A stretch of 64,000 bases of DNA from an uncultured Lactobacillus sp. (lineage in GTDB: Bacteria; Bacillota; Bacilli; Lactobacillales; Lactobacillaceae), in NCBI GenBank assembly GCA_946482465.1, contig CAMLRL010000003.1:1-64000 (forward strand), read 5' to 3'. The position numbers were made by a program, and so were the translations under genes. The notes beneath the pieces were generated by a model. The model was not told where the DNA came from, did not search any database, and was given only the letters and a program-made list of their open reading frames with translations. Positions 8,036 to 17,606 of this stretch are shown here, piece after piece; positions within the stretch are counted from its first letter, which is position 1; every line of letters begins with the position of its first letter.

Positions 8036-9724
8036 ATGGCTTATGATGGCTTATTCATACATAGTCTGTTAAATAGTGTTAGACCTTTAGTTGTAAACGG
8101 CAGGCTTTCAAAAATATACCAGCCATTTGCACAGGATTTAATATTAACTTTTAGAAAAGAACGCAAAAACATTCAACTCCTGCTTTCTGCTAATGCGCAA
8201 TATCCACGCTTTTATGTGACGAAACAGGCTATAGTTAATCCGGACAAGGCCCCTACTTTCGTAATGGTCTTACGCAAATACTTAGAGGGCTCTGTCTTAC
8301 AATCGATTGATCAGGTTGGCGTTGACCGTATCGTCAATTTTAATTTTAGTAATCGTAATGAACTTGGTGATCAAGTTCAACTGGTTTTATCATTAGAGCT
8401 AATGGGACGTCACAGCAATGTTATTTTGTATGACAAAAAAAGTGGACAGATAATAGATCTGCTAAAACGGGTTAATCCTGATGAAAATCGGGTTCGCTTA
8501 TTGCTGCCTAAAGCAAAATATGAATTACCTCCTCTTATCCCTGGAATTAATGGTTTTAAGATTACCGAGGCAGAATTTAATTTAAAAGCGACTGATACAG
8601 CTCCTGCAACATTAGCCAAGCAATTTGGTGGCCTTGATCGTGATGATCGCCAAGAGCTTGAGGGCTATTTAGAAGATGATTTATCATTTTCATCTTTTAA
8701 AACTTTTATGGACCAGTTCGATAAAAAAGGTGCTTTTATATTAAAAACGCCGAAAAATAAACGAAAAATTTTCCCTTATTTGCCGTATCATTTGGACTTA
8801 ACAAAAGAAGCTTCCGATCCTGATTTCAACCACGCGTTAGACGAGTTTTATCAGTATCAGTCAAATCAGGACTGGGTCAAACAAAAATCTAGTCAAATTG
8901 AGCGTGTCATTAAAAATGAGCGTAATAAACTGACCAAGAAAATTGTTAAGCTAAAAAAGCAGTTGGATCAAGCAGAAAATTCCGAAGGCTATAGGATTCG
9001 GGGTGAGATTCTTAATGCGAATTTAGCTCAAGTAAAACCAGGAATGAGTCAAATAGAATTACCTAATTATTACGACAATAACAAACCAATTAAAATTAAA
9101 CTTGATACCGCACTCTCTCCTGCTCGTAATGGTCAAAAGTACTTTACTAGGTATAAAAAGCTACGTGATTCAATCAAGCATGTTAAGGAGCAAATCAGTA
9201 TTGCCCAAACTAATTTAAACTATTTTGATACAATTCAAACAGCTATTGACAACGCGGAACCCCAAGATATTGACCAAATTACTGATGAATTAACGAGTCA
9301 AGGCTATTTGAAAAAGCCACAAAAACCGAAGCGCAAAAAGAAAATTACGGAAAAAAATCTTAATAAATTCCGCATTTCATCGGGCAAGACCGTTTTGGTC
9401 GGTAAAAATAATTTACAAAATGATTGGTTAACTTTGAAGAAAGCTAATAAAACTGATATTTGGTTCCATGTCAAAAATATTCCAGGATCACATGTCATAT
9501 TACAATCTAGTGAAGCAACTGATGAAGACATTAAAGAAACTGCAGAGATTGCGGCCTATTTCTCTAAGGCTAAGAATTCAGCCCACGTTCAAGTAGATTA
9601 CGTGACCGACAAGCGAGTTAAAAAACCTAATGGCGCAAAGCCGGGTTTTGTAATTTATACGGGGCAGAATTCAATCGAAGTTACTCCCGAAAAAGAACGT
9701 GTTTTAAGTAAAAGAATCAAATAA
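8036..9724 (+). CDS. rqcH: RqcH / NFACT-family ribosome-associated quality control factor
   Basis: 562 residues. RqcH binds obstructed 50S subunits and recruits alanyl-tRNA to add C-terminal Ala tails that mark stalled chains for degradation. It was earlier annotated as a fibronectin-binding protein. The NFACT-N domain starts at MAYDGLFIHSLLNSV and has the Asp-Arg pair needed for Ala tailing at residues 97-98 (GVDRIV). A long charged coiled-coil region (about 280-400) follows, then the NFACT-R domain (about 440-555, with TDIWFHVKNIPGSHV). I chose ATG 8036, six bases after GAGGTG; an in-frame GTG at 8027 lies inside that site. It is monocistronic with its own promoter and terminator. Confidence 0.93.
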   Translation: MAYDGLFIHSLLNSVRPLVVNGRLSKIYQPFAQDLILTFRKERKNIQLLLSANAQYPRFYVTKQAIVNPDKAPTFVMVLRKYLEGSVLQSIDQVGVDRIVNFNFSNRNELGDQVQLVLSLELMGRHSNVILYDKKSGQIIDLLKRVNPDENRVRLLLPKAKYELPPLIPGINGFKITEAEFNLKATDTAPATLAKQFGGLDRDDRQELEGYLEDDLSFSSFKTFMDQFDKKGAFILKTPKNKRKIFPYLPYHLDLTKEASDPDFNHALDEFYQYQSNQDWVKQKSSQIERVIKNERNKLTKKIVKLKKQLDQAENSEGYRIRGEILNANLAQVKPGMSQIELPNYYDNNKPIKIKLDTALSPARNGQKYFTRYKKLRDSIKHVKEQISIAQTNLNYFDTIQTAIDNAEPQDIDQITDELTSQGYLKKPQKPKRKKKITEKNLNKFRISSGKTVLVGKNNLQNDWLTLKKANKTDIWFHVKNIPGSHVILQSSEATDEDIKETAEIAAYFSKAKNSAHVQVDYVTDKRVKKPNGAKPGFVIYTGQNSIEVTPEKERVLSKRIK

Positions 9725-9757
9725 AAACGAGGATGAACAGATCATCCTCGTTTCTTT
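9725..9757 (+). terminator. Rho-independent terminator of rqcH
   Basis: AAACGAGGATGA (9725-9736) pairs perfectly with TCATCCTCGTTT (9742-9753) around a 5-base loop and runs into a T-rich tail. It lies between the converging rqcH and carB genes and can probably serve both. Confidence 0.9.
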
Positions 9758-9762
9758 TGCTG

Positions 9763-12700
9763 TTAAATCGGTTGCGTTGTTAAAGACAGTGATTCTAAAA
9801 CAGATAAAATGAGTTCGGAAGTCTCAATACTGGAAAATACAGGGATATTTTGATTGAGAGCTTCATCTCTTATTCTAATGGCATCATCACTGGCAGAATC
9901 TGATAAATTAGTAATGTTAATAACCATGTCAATTTTATGCTGTCTTATTTTACTTAATAGACTACTTGAACCACAGTTAATTTTTGATGCAATTCCCGTT
10001 GTGATACCAGCTTCAGCTAAGCAATTAGCCGTCCCCTCCGTCGCAATTATTTTAAAACCTAAACGGTAAAATCGTTGGGCCAATTCTGTTACTTTTTTCT
10101 TATCCTCGTCTCGTACTGAAATAAAGATTGTCCCAAAACTGGGAATACGTAAACCACTGGCTTCATAGCCTTTATACAAAGCTTTGGCTAGCTCAGTGTC
10201 TCGGCCCATAACTGATCCCGAAGACTTCATCTTTGAATCGAAGGTATTTTCACTTTGGTAGTCAATATATGAGAAAACAGGCATTTTGACAAAAATAAAA
10301 TTATTTGAATGCCACAGGCTATTCTTAAATCCTAATTCGGGCAAATTACCACCAATAAGCACCTCTGTAGCACACTCAGTTATGTCTTGACCGAGTGCTT
10401 TAGAGAGAAAAGCGATGTTATGTCCCGCATAGGGCTTGATTTGAAGTAGATAAATTTTCTTTTCTACAATCAAAAAATGAAGTGTAAAAATGCCCCGCAT
10501 TTTCATACGTTTAATTAGCGCAATGGTAAAGTCGGTTAAGTGCTTTTTACCAGTTTTTGCTAGATTTTGTGGTTTAAAAACTGCAATGGAATCAGATGCA
10601 TGAGATCCAGTTTGTTCTAAATGCTCAATAATACCGGGAATAGTTATATTCTGTCCATCGGATATAGCAGTAATCTCATATTTATTGCCTTCAATAAAAT
10701 GGGATAAACTAACTTTAGAAAGCTGATTTTCGTGCAAATACTTTTTAAGAGCAGGTAAATCATAAACTACAGCAGACTTTTGTTTAACTCCCATATTGTT
10801 AAAACCGCCAATTAAGATTGGAAAACCATGCTCATTAATAAATTTTTTAGCCTCAGACTTATCTACTGTGGTTAAAAGCTTATTTTGGTTTAAGTTCTTT
10901 AACGGCTTATTAAGTATCTGTTCAATTCGATCTTTAGGATTAATATCACCGCTACCTATGATGTTCAATCCATTTTCAATCAATTTTTTACATAAAGCGT
11001 TAATTTCTTTTCCCGAAAATTGAATTAACACGTCTTGGATATGCTCTTTTTCGGCTATATGGAGAATACTTTCAACTGTAATTGGTTCAAAATAGACCTT
11101 GTCTGTCCTTTTATAACTAATAGCAACAGATTCGTCGTTATTTGATAGTAAAACAGTGTCATAATTATTTTTATGTAAAGTATCTAGAGCATGACTAATC
11201 ATATAGTCGAATTCACTCGTAACTGAAACTTGTGAAGGCAGCATACCGACCACTAGCACCTTCTTGCGTGCTGTGAGAGGAATGCTTTCGTCTTGAACGC
11301 CAAAAGCACCGTAATATGCGTTTACCAAAGGCTTAATGGTTCCTGCTGTACCATCTATTTGCTGGTAAGCTGGCTTTAAGTGCAGCTTTTCCAGTCGTTT
11401 TTTAATGGCACTAACACTGATATGAGCCACTTGAGAAATTAAGACGTTGCGAAAACCCCTTTTTTTCGCTTCAAGCAATAAATTATCCGTTAATGCCTCA
11501 TCGGCCAGTTTCTGAGCAATTTTAACTATATTTTCAAGCTTTTGAAAATATACTGGATGAATATGGATAATGTCCTGCAATTCATTGTAATCAAAGCCTT
11601 TAGCTATTGCAGCTAACAACTTAATTAAATGTAATTCATCGGGATGTCTTAAATCATCTATGATTTCTGACTTGTCTTTAGCTTTTTCACTGCGAAAGAC
11701 GTTAATTGACATCTTGACGTTAACAGTTGAAGCTAAGCCTTTTAAAAAAGCTGATTCAAAGTTAGTACCTATTCCAATTGCTTCACCGCTGGCCTGCATC
11801 TTTGTGCCTAAAAGATAGTGATTACTACCTGATTGTGTTAGTGACCAGAAAGGCATTCTAATAGCTACTTTATCTAAAGTAGGTTCTACTGCAGCATTTA
11901 ATCCTGATAATGGATCTGTAATTTCATCTAACCGGTAACCTAATGCGATTTTGCAGACAATGTAGCCTAAACTATATAGTCCTACTCTTTTGGCCCAAAT
12001 TGCACTGCGCGTTAATCTGGGTTTGATTGACAAAATTTTGACCGCAAACTTGGTACCCTCATGTTTAACAGCAAAATGAATATTCAAAATTCCCACGATT
12101 TGAAGTTTGTTAGCAATTTTTTTAGCAATTGTGCGGATTTGTTGTACTTGATCATTGTTGAGTGTCAAAGCCGGCATTACTGTTGCCGAGTCACCAGCAT
12201 TAATGCCTACAGATTCAATAGTATCTGCTAAATTAGTAAAAAGAACATTTCCGGAACTGTCACGAATGACATTGGCAATGACTTCGCCCCAAGTAGAAAG
12301 GTCTTCAGATAAGTGATAATTGCTATATGAAAAATGCTCTTTTTGTTGCTCTTTCTTCAGGTAATTCAGCAAATCAGCCAGATTTTCAAAAACAATTTGC
12401 TCATTATGAGATGACTGATTTTCTTTGATTAGCATAAGCGGGAATTGAACTTGTTCAGAAATTTGTTTTTCTAAGTTATCAACTCTAAAGTCAGTTAAAT
12501 TCCAATATTTGTTAACTTCAATATTATTAGCTGTTAAAAAAGCATTCATTTTCTGATGGTTGTCCATCATCAGAGTTTGGTTATTGAGAGTTAGCAACTT
12601 AACTCCCATTTGTTGTAATATACCGTCTTTAACCAGTTCACGTGTTATTTTTAAACCTGTTGTAGAACCGTATGCCGAAATTATAGCATTAGGTTCTTCC

Positions 12701-12939
12701 ATACGGATTATGCGCTTAAGAAATTCCAACGTCATTGGTTCAAGATAAACGGTTAATCCCGACTTTTTGTCAGTAGAAACAGTTGCCGGATTAGGATTAA
12801 CTAAAACAATCTGAATGTCTTCTTCAAAAAGTGCTTTGATTGCATCATTAACTAACAAGTCAGTTTCGGAAACCTTGCCAACTAAGGTTGGACCAGACCC
12901 AATAATTAACACTTTATCTAAATCATTTGCTAAAGGCAT
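9763..12939 (-). CDS. carB: Carbamoyl-phosphate synthase large-subunit homologue with degenerate ATP-grasp sites
   Basis: 1058 residues, full CarB length: two homologous ATP-grasp halves (about 1-400 and 555-935), an oligomerisation region between them and a C-terminal MGS-like allosteric domain (about 935-1058, with ATEGTA at 966-971). In canonical CarB each half carries a Glu-x-Asn-Pro-Arg metal site; here these read SIKPR (304-308) and QIKPY (833-837), so Glu and Asn are lost in both. The glycine-rich ATP loops are also gone (KENQSSHNEQ about 172-181; GGFNNMGVKQ about 711-720). The nucleotide loop IGSGP is kept at the N-terminus but is GMLPS in the second half. The frame is open throughout and follows carA by 2 bases. 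Synthesis of carbamoyl phosphate seems unlikely; a structural, ligand-binding or regulatory role is inference. Homology is certain, activity doubtful. Confidence 0.85.
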   Translation of the reverse strand: MPLANDLDKVLIIGSGPTLVGKVSETDLLVNDAIKALFEEDIQIVLVNPNPATVSTDKKSGLTVYLEPMTLEFLKRIIRMEEPNAIISAYGSTTGLKITRELVKDGILQQMGVKLLTLNNQTLMMDNHQKMNAFLTANNIEVNKYWNLTDFRVDNLEKQISEQVQFPLMLIKENQSSHNEQIVFENLADLLNYLKKEQQKEHFSYSNYHLSEDLSTWGEVIANVIRDSSGNVLFTNLADTIESVGINAGDSATVMPALTLNNDQVQQIRTIAKKIANKLQIVGILNIHFAVKHEGTKFAVKILSIKPRLTRSAIWAKRVGLYSLGYIVCKIALGYRLDEITDPLSGLNAAVEPTLDKVAIRMPFWSLTQSGSNHYLLGTKMQASGEAIGIGTNFESAFLKGLASTVNVKMSINVFRSEKAKDKSEIIDDLRHPDELHLIKLLAAIAKGFDYNELQDIIHIHPVYFQKLENIVKIAQKLADEALTDNLLLEAKKRGFRNVLISQVAHISVSAIKKRLEKLHLKPAYQQIDGTAGTIKPLVNAYYGAFGVQDESIPLTARKKVLVVGMLPSQVSVTSEFDYMISHALDTLHKNNYDTVLLSNNDESVAISYKRTDKVYFEPITVESILHIAEKEHIQDVLIQFSGKEINALCKKLIENGLNIIGSGDINPKDRIEQILNKPLKNLNQNKLLTTVDKSEAKKFINEHGFPILIGGFNNMGVKQKSAVVYDLPALKKYLHENQLSKVSLSHFIEGNKYEITAISDGQNITIPGIIEHLEQTGSHASDSIAVFKPQNLAKTGKKHLTDFTIALIKRMKMRGIFTLHFLIVEKKIYLLQIKPYAGHNIAFLSKALGQDITECATEVLIGGNLPELGFKNSLWHSNNFIFVKMPVFSYIDYQSENTFDSKMKSSGSVMGRDTELAKALYKGYEASGLRIPSFGTIFISVRDEDKKKVTELAQRFYRLGFKIIATEGTANCLAEAGITTGIASKINCGSSSLLSKIRQHKIDMVINITNLSDSASDDAIRIRDEALNQNIPVFSSIETSELILSVLESLSLTTQPI

Positions 12940-12941
12940 AA

Positions 12942-13997
12942 TTACACCATCATCTTTACGAAATTATCAAATATTGGCAGAGCATCAAGACTGCCTGGAG
13001 CTCCTTCCGCATTAAAAGCAGTTCCAATCACCTTATTTGCCTTATTGCTAAAACCTGCCAGCAGTTCACTGTGGAGATCATAAAATTCGTTTTCCATGGC
13101 GAATTGAACACTGCTAGGTAAAACTAACTGGTCAATATTCATAGCAACCTGCCAAATTTGATTTGAATTTTGCTCTATCACGGGAAAGTTAATTCCGTTA
13201 TATACTTGCGGTAAATCAACTAATTCGAATTTCAAAAAATCACTTAATGCCAAGAAACCCAAGCCAATTCCCCATATAGGGATTTGACCATAAAAAGCAT
13301 TCAAGATCGGTTCAAGATCTTCTCTAAGCTCGTCTACTCTGCCGGGTCCACCAGAAATGATTATACCCTGCGGACGTAAATTTTTAATGTCAGGAACTGA
13401 CACATTATAAGGCAAGACGGTGGCGTTAACTTTACGCAAAGACAGCTCTCTGAGCATTGAATGTTTTAAACCCAAATCAATAATGGCCACGGTTTTGCCC
13501 ACATTAGGGACAGCATAAGCATTTTTAGTAGAAACACTAGCTGATTTATTTTTTGGTAAAACCAATGCTCTTATTTGATCAAAGGCATGCTCATCATTGG
13601 TATCCATAATTGAAGCTTTGATAGTTTTCTCTTTATTTAAAAGATGAACTAAAGCCCTCGTATCCACGTTATAAATAGCAGGGATATTTTTTTCTTTTAA
13701 AAATGAGTCCAAATCTTGAAAATTTTCGCTATCAGAAATATTTTGAGCAACATCATTAGCAATGATACCTTTTACGGTCGGGTTAATACTTTCATAATCA
13801 ATTGCATTAATGCCGTTTCCCCCAATCATTGGAGCAGTGTACACTAAAATCTTACCGGTATTGGTTGGATCTGTTAAAGCTTCCTGATAGCCAAAATTAC
13901 CTGTTTGAATGGCTAATTCGCCGGTTGAAATAATCGAAGCTCCTAACCCTTCTCCAGGGAAATAATTGCCATCTTCAAGAATTAAATATCTTTTCAT
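12942..13997 (-). CDS. carA: Carbamoyl-phosphate synthase small-subunit homologue lacking the glutaminase Cys and His
   Basis: 351 residues. The N-terminal CarA domain (1-about 150) is well kept (NFGYQEALTDPTNTG, GIIANDVAQN, NVDTRALVHLL). The class I glutamine amidotransferase domain follows (about 168-351). Its nucleophile-elbow motif GICLGHQ reads GIGLGFL (243-249), so the catalytic Cys is Gly245, from a GGC codon where TGC is expected. The HPE motif reads NAE (329-331), so the catalytic His is Asn. It therefore should not hydrolyse glutamine. It starts 4 bases after the rluD stop and ends 2 bases before carB, in a leftward operon lspA-rluD-carA-carB; the pyrR gene often found before carA in relatives is absent. 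Confidence 0.88.
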   Translation of the reverse strand: MKRYLILEDGNYFPGEGLGASIISTGELAIQTGNFGYQEALTDPTNTGKILVYTAPMIGGNGINAIDYESINPTVKGIIANDVAQNISDSENFQDLDSFLKEKNIPAIYNVDTRALVHLLNKEKTIKASIMDTNDEHAFDQIRALVLPKNKSASVSTKNAYAVPNVGKTVAIIDLGLKHSMLRELSLRKVNATVLPYNVSVPDIKNLRPQGIIISGGPGRVDELREDLEPILNAFYGQIPIWGIGLGFLALSDFLKFELVDLPQVYNGINFPVIEQNSNQIWQVAMNIDQLVLPSSVQFAMENEFYDLHSELLAGFSNKANKVIGTAFNAEGAPGSLDALPIFDNFVKMMV

Positions 13998-14001
13998 TTA
14001 G

Positions 14002-14907
14002 TCACTTTTTTCTTAATTCCGTCAATCTTTCTAAAAAGATTTGCGGAGGCTCAACCTTAAATTCGAGCCATTTACCTGAATGTGGTTGGTTAAAACCTAA
14101 AATTTGAGCATGCAAAAATTGACCGTGGCCTTTTAAACTATGTTGGGGGCCATATAGTGGATCACCAGCAACAGGATGACCAATGTATGAAAGGTGTACC
14201 CTGATTTGATGGGTACGGCCAGTCTCAAGGCGACACTCAATTAGACTATAATTGTGAAATTGTTCTAGAACAGTGAAATGTGTGACAGCCTCTTTACCAT
14301 TTTCAACCACTGCCATTTTTTTACGGTTAAAATGATCGCGTCCAATAGGAGCATTTATTACCCCCGATTTTTCAGAAAAATTACCGTGAACAATTGCCAA
14401 ATATAACCTTTTATTAGTTTTATGTGCCAATTGATTTTCTAAACTCTCACGTGCAAAACTATTTTTGGCTACCATTAATAAACCCGAAGTATCTTTATCA
14501 ATGCGATGAACAATTCCAGGACGAAAGCCTTCGGGACTCTGTGCTAAATTTTTGGTGTGAAATAGCAGCGCATTAACAAGCGTATGGTCTGGATGTCCAG
14601 CCGCTGGATGAACCACCATTCCTTGAGGTTTGTTAACCACAAGAACATCTTGATCTTCATATATTATATCGAGCGGTATATCCTCCGGTGTCATAGCTAG
14701 TGGTTTTAGTTGCGGAATAGTGACCGCAATTAAGTCATTTTTTTGTACTTTATAAGACGGTTTAACTACCTTATCATTTACCAGAATATTTTTATCACGC
14801 AATAATTCCTGGATTCTTGTCCGCGATAAGTTTGGAATCTTACTTGCAAGTAAACTGTCTAATCTACCCTGTTCGTCTTGGATTATGAATTGGTATTTAT
14901 CAGGCAT
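14002..14907 (-). CDS. rluD: RluA/RluD-family large-subunit pseudouridine synthase
   Basis: 301 residues. An N-terminal S4 RNA-binding domain (about 12-60, RLDSLLASKIPNLSRTRIQ) precedes the pseudouridine synthase domain. The catalytic Asp lies in PGIVHRIDKDTSGLL, and the ETGRTHQIRVHL motif is present. It isomerises specific uridines of 23S rRNA. I chose the ATG at 14907, which overlaps the last 8 bases of lspA and suggests translational coupling; upstream in-frame ATGs lie inside lspA. Target positions cannot be told from sequence, so RluD is a family label. Confidence 0.9.
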   Translation of the reverse strand: MPDKYQFIIQDEQGRLDSLLASKIPNLSRTRIQELLRDKNILVNDKVVKPSYKVQKNDLIAVTIPQLKPLAMTPEDIPLDIIYEDQDVLVVNKPQGMVVHPAAGHPDHTLVNALLFHTKNLAQSPEGFRPGIVHRIDKDTSGLLMVAKNSFARESLENQLAHKTNKRLYLAIVHGNFSEKSGVINAPIGRDHFNRKKMAVVENGKEAVTHFTVLEQFHNYSLIECRLETGRTHQIRVHLSYIGHPVAGDPLYGPQHSLKGHGQFLHAQILGFNQPHSGKWLEFKVEPPQIFLERLTELRKK

Positions 14908-15364
14908 TATTTTTTTCACTTTCATCCAAAAATAAGAGATAAACAAACACCATAATTATTCCAATTGTGATGGCAGAGTCAGCAATATTAAAAATGTTGA
15001 AATGAATAAAGTCGACTTGGATCATATCAATGACATACTTTAAGTGTATACGGTCAATTAGATTCCCGACAATACCACCTAAAACTAAGGCTACTCCAGA
15101 ACTGAAAATCCTGCTGTTAAAGTTTTTTCTTAGCAGATAATATAAACAAACCACAATTGCAATTGCACTAATCAGGTAAAAAAGTCCCATTTGACCAGGT
15201 AAAATATTCCAGGCTGCTCCCTCATTTTGAATATATGTCAATGAAAAAACATGCGGAATAATCTGATGAGTTTCTCCCAGTTGATAGTTATTGACTATAA
15301 AAAACTTTAAAGCTTGATCTGAAGCAACAACTAGTAATGAAATTAATAAATAAAAAAATTGCAT
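14900..15364 (-). CDS. lspA: Lipoprotein signal peptidase (signal peptidase II)
   Basis: 154 residues with four hydrophobic membrane segments. The catalytic aspartates lie in GGIVGNLIDRI (about residues 99-109) and FNIADSAITIG (about 126-136). LspA removes signal peptides from diacylglyceryl-modified prolipoproteins in the membrane. It begins 8 bases upstream of the fhs stop and overlaps rluD by 8 bases, heading the lspA-rluD-carA-carB run. Confidence 0.95.
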   Translation of the reverse strand: MQFFYLLISLLVVASDQALKFFIVNNYQLGETHQIIPHVFSLTYIQNEGAAWNILPGQMGLFYLISAIAIVVCLYYLLRKNFNSRIFSSGVALVLGGIVGNLIDRIHLKYVIDMIQVDFIHFNIFNIADSAITIGIIMVFVYLLFLDESEKNNA

Positions 15365-15372
15365 TGATAAAA

Positions 15373-17049
15373 TTAAAATAAACCGCTGATTTTACCATTA
15401 TTGTCTACATCAATATCTAAAGCAGCTGGGTGTTTTGGTAAACCTGGCATGTCTAAAACATGCCCTGTCGTTATAACTATAAAACCAGCACCATTTTTCA
15501 AACTGGCTCCTTTGACATGCAAAGTAAAATCAGTCGGTGCACCCAACAATTTTTGGTTGTCAGTGAATGAATATTGAGTTTTGGCAATAATTACGGGTAA
15601 TTTATCCTTTCCCATTTTTTCAAGCTCTTGAATATCTTTTTCTGCCTTTTCACTATATTCGACCTTTGAGGCATGATAGATTTTTTGAGCTATTTTTTCA
15701 ATTTTAGTTTTTACATCATCATCTTTTTGATATGTAGGTATCAGTTTTCCAACGCCAGAATTTGCCAGTTTAACTACAGCTTTTGCGGCCTCTACTCCAC
15801 CTTTTGAACCTTGTTCGTGGTAATCAACAACAACAGAATCAATTCCTTCATCTTTAATCAATTGCTGTAAGAGTGAAATTTCATTTTCACTATCTGTTGC
15901 AAAATGGTTAATTAGAACAATAACGGGAATGCCGTAATTTCGCATATTATTCATATGTCTCTTAAGATTTGCAAAACCGCTACGTAAAGCAGACAGATTT
16001 TCAGTACTTAAGCTATCTGTAGTACCTTCAGCTTGGTATTTTAAGGCACGTACGGTAGCAACCACTACACTGGCATCGGGCTTTTTATCTAAATGACCCG
16101 AAACAAAATCCATGAACTTTTGCCCGCCCAAGTCGCTGCCAAATCCTGCTTCGGTCAATACATAATCGCTTAAGTGTAAAGCCAAGTTAGTAGCAATGAC
16201 AGTATTAGCACCATGAGCAATATTAGCAAAAGGACCGCCGTGAACCAAAGCCGGTGTATGTTCAATAGTTTGCACAAGATTAGGTTTAAGTGCATTTGCA
16301 AGTAAAGCGGCAATCGCACCTTCAAAACCAAGGTCACTAACGTAAACTGGTTTATCTTCCTTGGTATAACCAACCAACATCAAACCAATTCTTTTTTTCA
16401 AATCGTCAATATCGGTGGCCAAACATAAAATAGCCATTAACTCGTTAGCAACAGTAATTGCAAAACTTGATTTGTGCTCCACGCCGTTAAATTTGGAGCC
16501 TTGACCAACAGTGATGTTTCTTAAACTACGGTCATTAACGTCAATTCCGCGCTTTAATAAGATTCTATCAGGATCAAGACCGATTGCATTTCCTTGATAA
16601 ATGTAGTTATCAACTAAAGCAGCCAATGTGTCAATAGCAGCTGTCAAAGCATGCATGTCACCCGTAAAGTGAAGGTTAATATCTTCCATAGGAATTACTT
16701 GCGCTTGTCCGCCGCCAGTTGCTCCGCCTTTTAAGCCGAAAACCGGTCCCATGGATGGTTCTCTTAAAGCAATCATGGTCTTTTCATGTAACTGGTTGTT
16801 GATGGCATCTGCTAGACCAATTGTCATAGTCGACTTACCTTCTCCTGCAGGAGTAGGTGAAATTGAAGTAACCAAAACAAGTTTACCCAAGTGCTTAGTT
16901 GCTAATGTCTTTTTAATTGCCTGCCAATTAATCTTAGCTTTATCATTGCCGTATGGCTCAATATCTGTGCTACTTAAACCAACTTTAGCAGCAATTTCGT
17001 TAATGGGTAATGCGTGTGCTTCTTGTGCAATTTGAATATCTGTTTTCAT
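15373..17049 (-). CDS. fhs: Formate-tetrahydrofolate ligase
   Basis: 558 residues, normal length. Fhs uses ATP to join formate to tetrahydrofolate, giving 10-formyl-THF for purine and formyl-Met synthesis. The P-loop is at TPAGEGKST (about residues 66-74), followed by [15 protein letters not shown]. The C-terminal motif [13 protein letters not shown] is present. It has an extended -10 promoter about 110 bases upstream and a long leader, but I see no tetrahydrofolate riboswitch. lspA follows after 8 bases, so read-through into lspA-rluD-carAB is likely. Confidence 0.95.
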   Translation of the reverse strand: MKTDIQIAQEAHALPINEIAAKVGLSSTDIEPYGNDKAKINWQAIKKTLATKHLGKLVLVTSISPTPAGEGKSTMTIGLADAINNQLHEKTMIALREPSMGPVFGLKGGATGGGQAQVIPMEDINLHFTGDMHALTAAIDTLAALVDNYIYQGNAIGLDPDRILLKRGIDVNDRSLRNITVGQGSKFNGVEHKSSFAITVANELMAILCLATDIDDLKKRIGLMLVGYTKEDKPVYVSDLGFEGAIAALLANALKPNLVQTIEHTPALVHGGPFANIAHGANTVIATNLALHLSDYVLTEAGFGSDLGGQKFMDFVSGHLDKKPDASVVVATVRALKYQAEGTTDSLSTENLSALRSGFANLKRHMNNMRNYGIPVIVLINHFATDSENEISLLQQLIKDEGIDSVVVDYHEQGSKGGVEAAKAVVKLANSGVGKLIPTYQKDDDVKTKIEKIAQKIYHASKVEYSEKAEKDIQELEKMGKDKLPVIIAKTQYSFTDNQKLLGAPTDFTLHVKGASLKNGAGFIVITTGHVLDMPGLPKHPAALDIDVDNNGKISGLF

Positions 17050-17156
17050 TGCGCATGCCTCTTTCTGTATATTTAAATTTTAAAATTATTTTTCCATTTT
17101 AAGTAATACTCTTTTCATATTAGAATTTAGGTCCCACCTTTTAATTAATCATTTCA

Positions 17157-17165
17157 ATTATAACA
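17157..17165 (-). promoter_or_regulatory. Extended -10 promoter element of fhs
   Basis: Minus strand reads TGTTATAAT, about 108 bases before the fhs start. No good -35 seen. The implied leader of about 100 bases has no RNA motif that I recognise. Confidence 0.5.
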
Positions 17166-17233
17166 AATATTGCATGATTTTTATTCAATACTAGCCATAA
17201 ATTAAGAATAACGCTAACTTTCCTCTTAGAAAG

Positions 17234-17260
17234 TAAAAAAGCGGGTTAAAAACCCACTTT
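17234..17260 (-). terminator. Rho-independent terminator
   Basis: AAAGCGGGTT (17238-17247) pairs with AACCCACTTT (17251-17260) with one G-U pair on the minus-strand RNA, followed by a T-run. It ends the metallophosphoesterase/small membrane protein transcript and shields fhs. Confidence 0.8.
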
Positions 17261-17592
17261 TATTTTTCACATCTTAATAAATAATATTGCCCTACTTCTG
17301 CAACTTTTATTTTATAAATTTTGAAACAATGCCATTGCAGCACAATCTGTGGTGCTGCCACCTTTTTAATCCGTGTGCGAAATGGTAATTTCAAAATATT
17401 CTCATTCCAATAAGAATAAACATATGTATAAAAAAGCAACATAACAAAGACTAAGGCACAAATTAGTGCTGGCCAATTAAAGACTTTAGTGCTTTCATAT
17501 AGCAAGATTAGGCTTAAAAGCAGCACAATGAATACCCAACTGAAATAAATCAAGCCGCACCGTCCTAAAATGACAAAATGTTTCTTTTTCAT
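17260..17592 (-). CDS. Small membrane protein of unknown function
   Basis: 110 residues with two hydrophobic helices (about residues 14-38 and 42-62) and a basic, mostly soluble C-terminal half (LPFRTRIKKVAAPQIVLQWHCF). I do not recognise the family. ATG 17592 is preceded by an AGGAAAG-type site; an earlier TTG overlaps the upstream stop. It follows the metallophosphoesterase by 14 bases and shares its terminator, so the two are probably co-transcribed. Confidence 0.6.
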   Translation of the reverse strand: MKKKHFVILGRCGLIYFSWVFIVLLLSLILLYESTKVFNWPALICALVFVMLLFYTYVYSYWNENILKLPFRTRIKKVAAPQIVLQWHCFKIYKIKVAEVGQYYLLRCEK

Positions 17593-17606
17593 ACGATCTT
17601 CTTTCC

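Noticed and set aside
17050..17157. Tetrahydrofolate riboswitch upstream of fhs
   Set aside because: The leader of about 100 bases does not show the conserved paired elements of either THF riboswitch class that I know.
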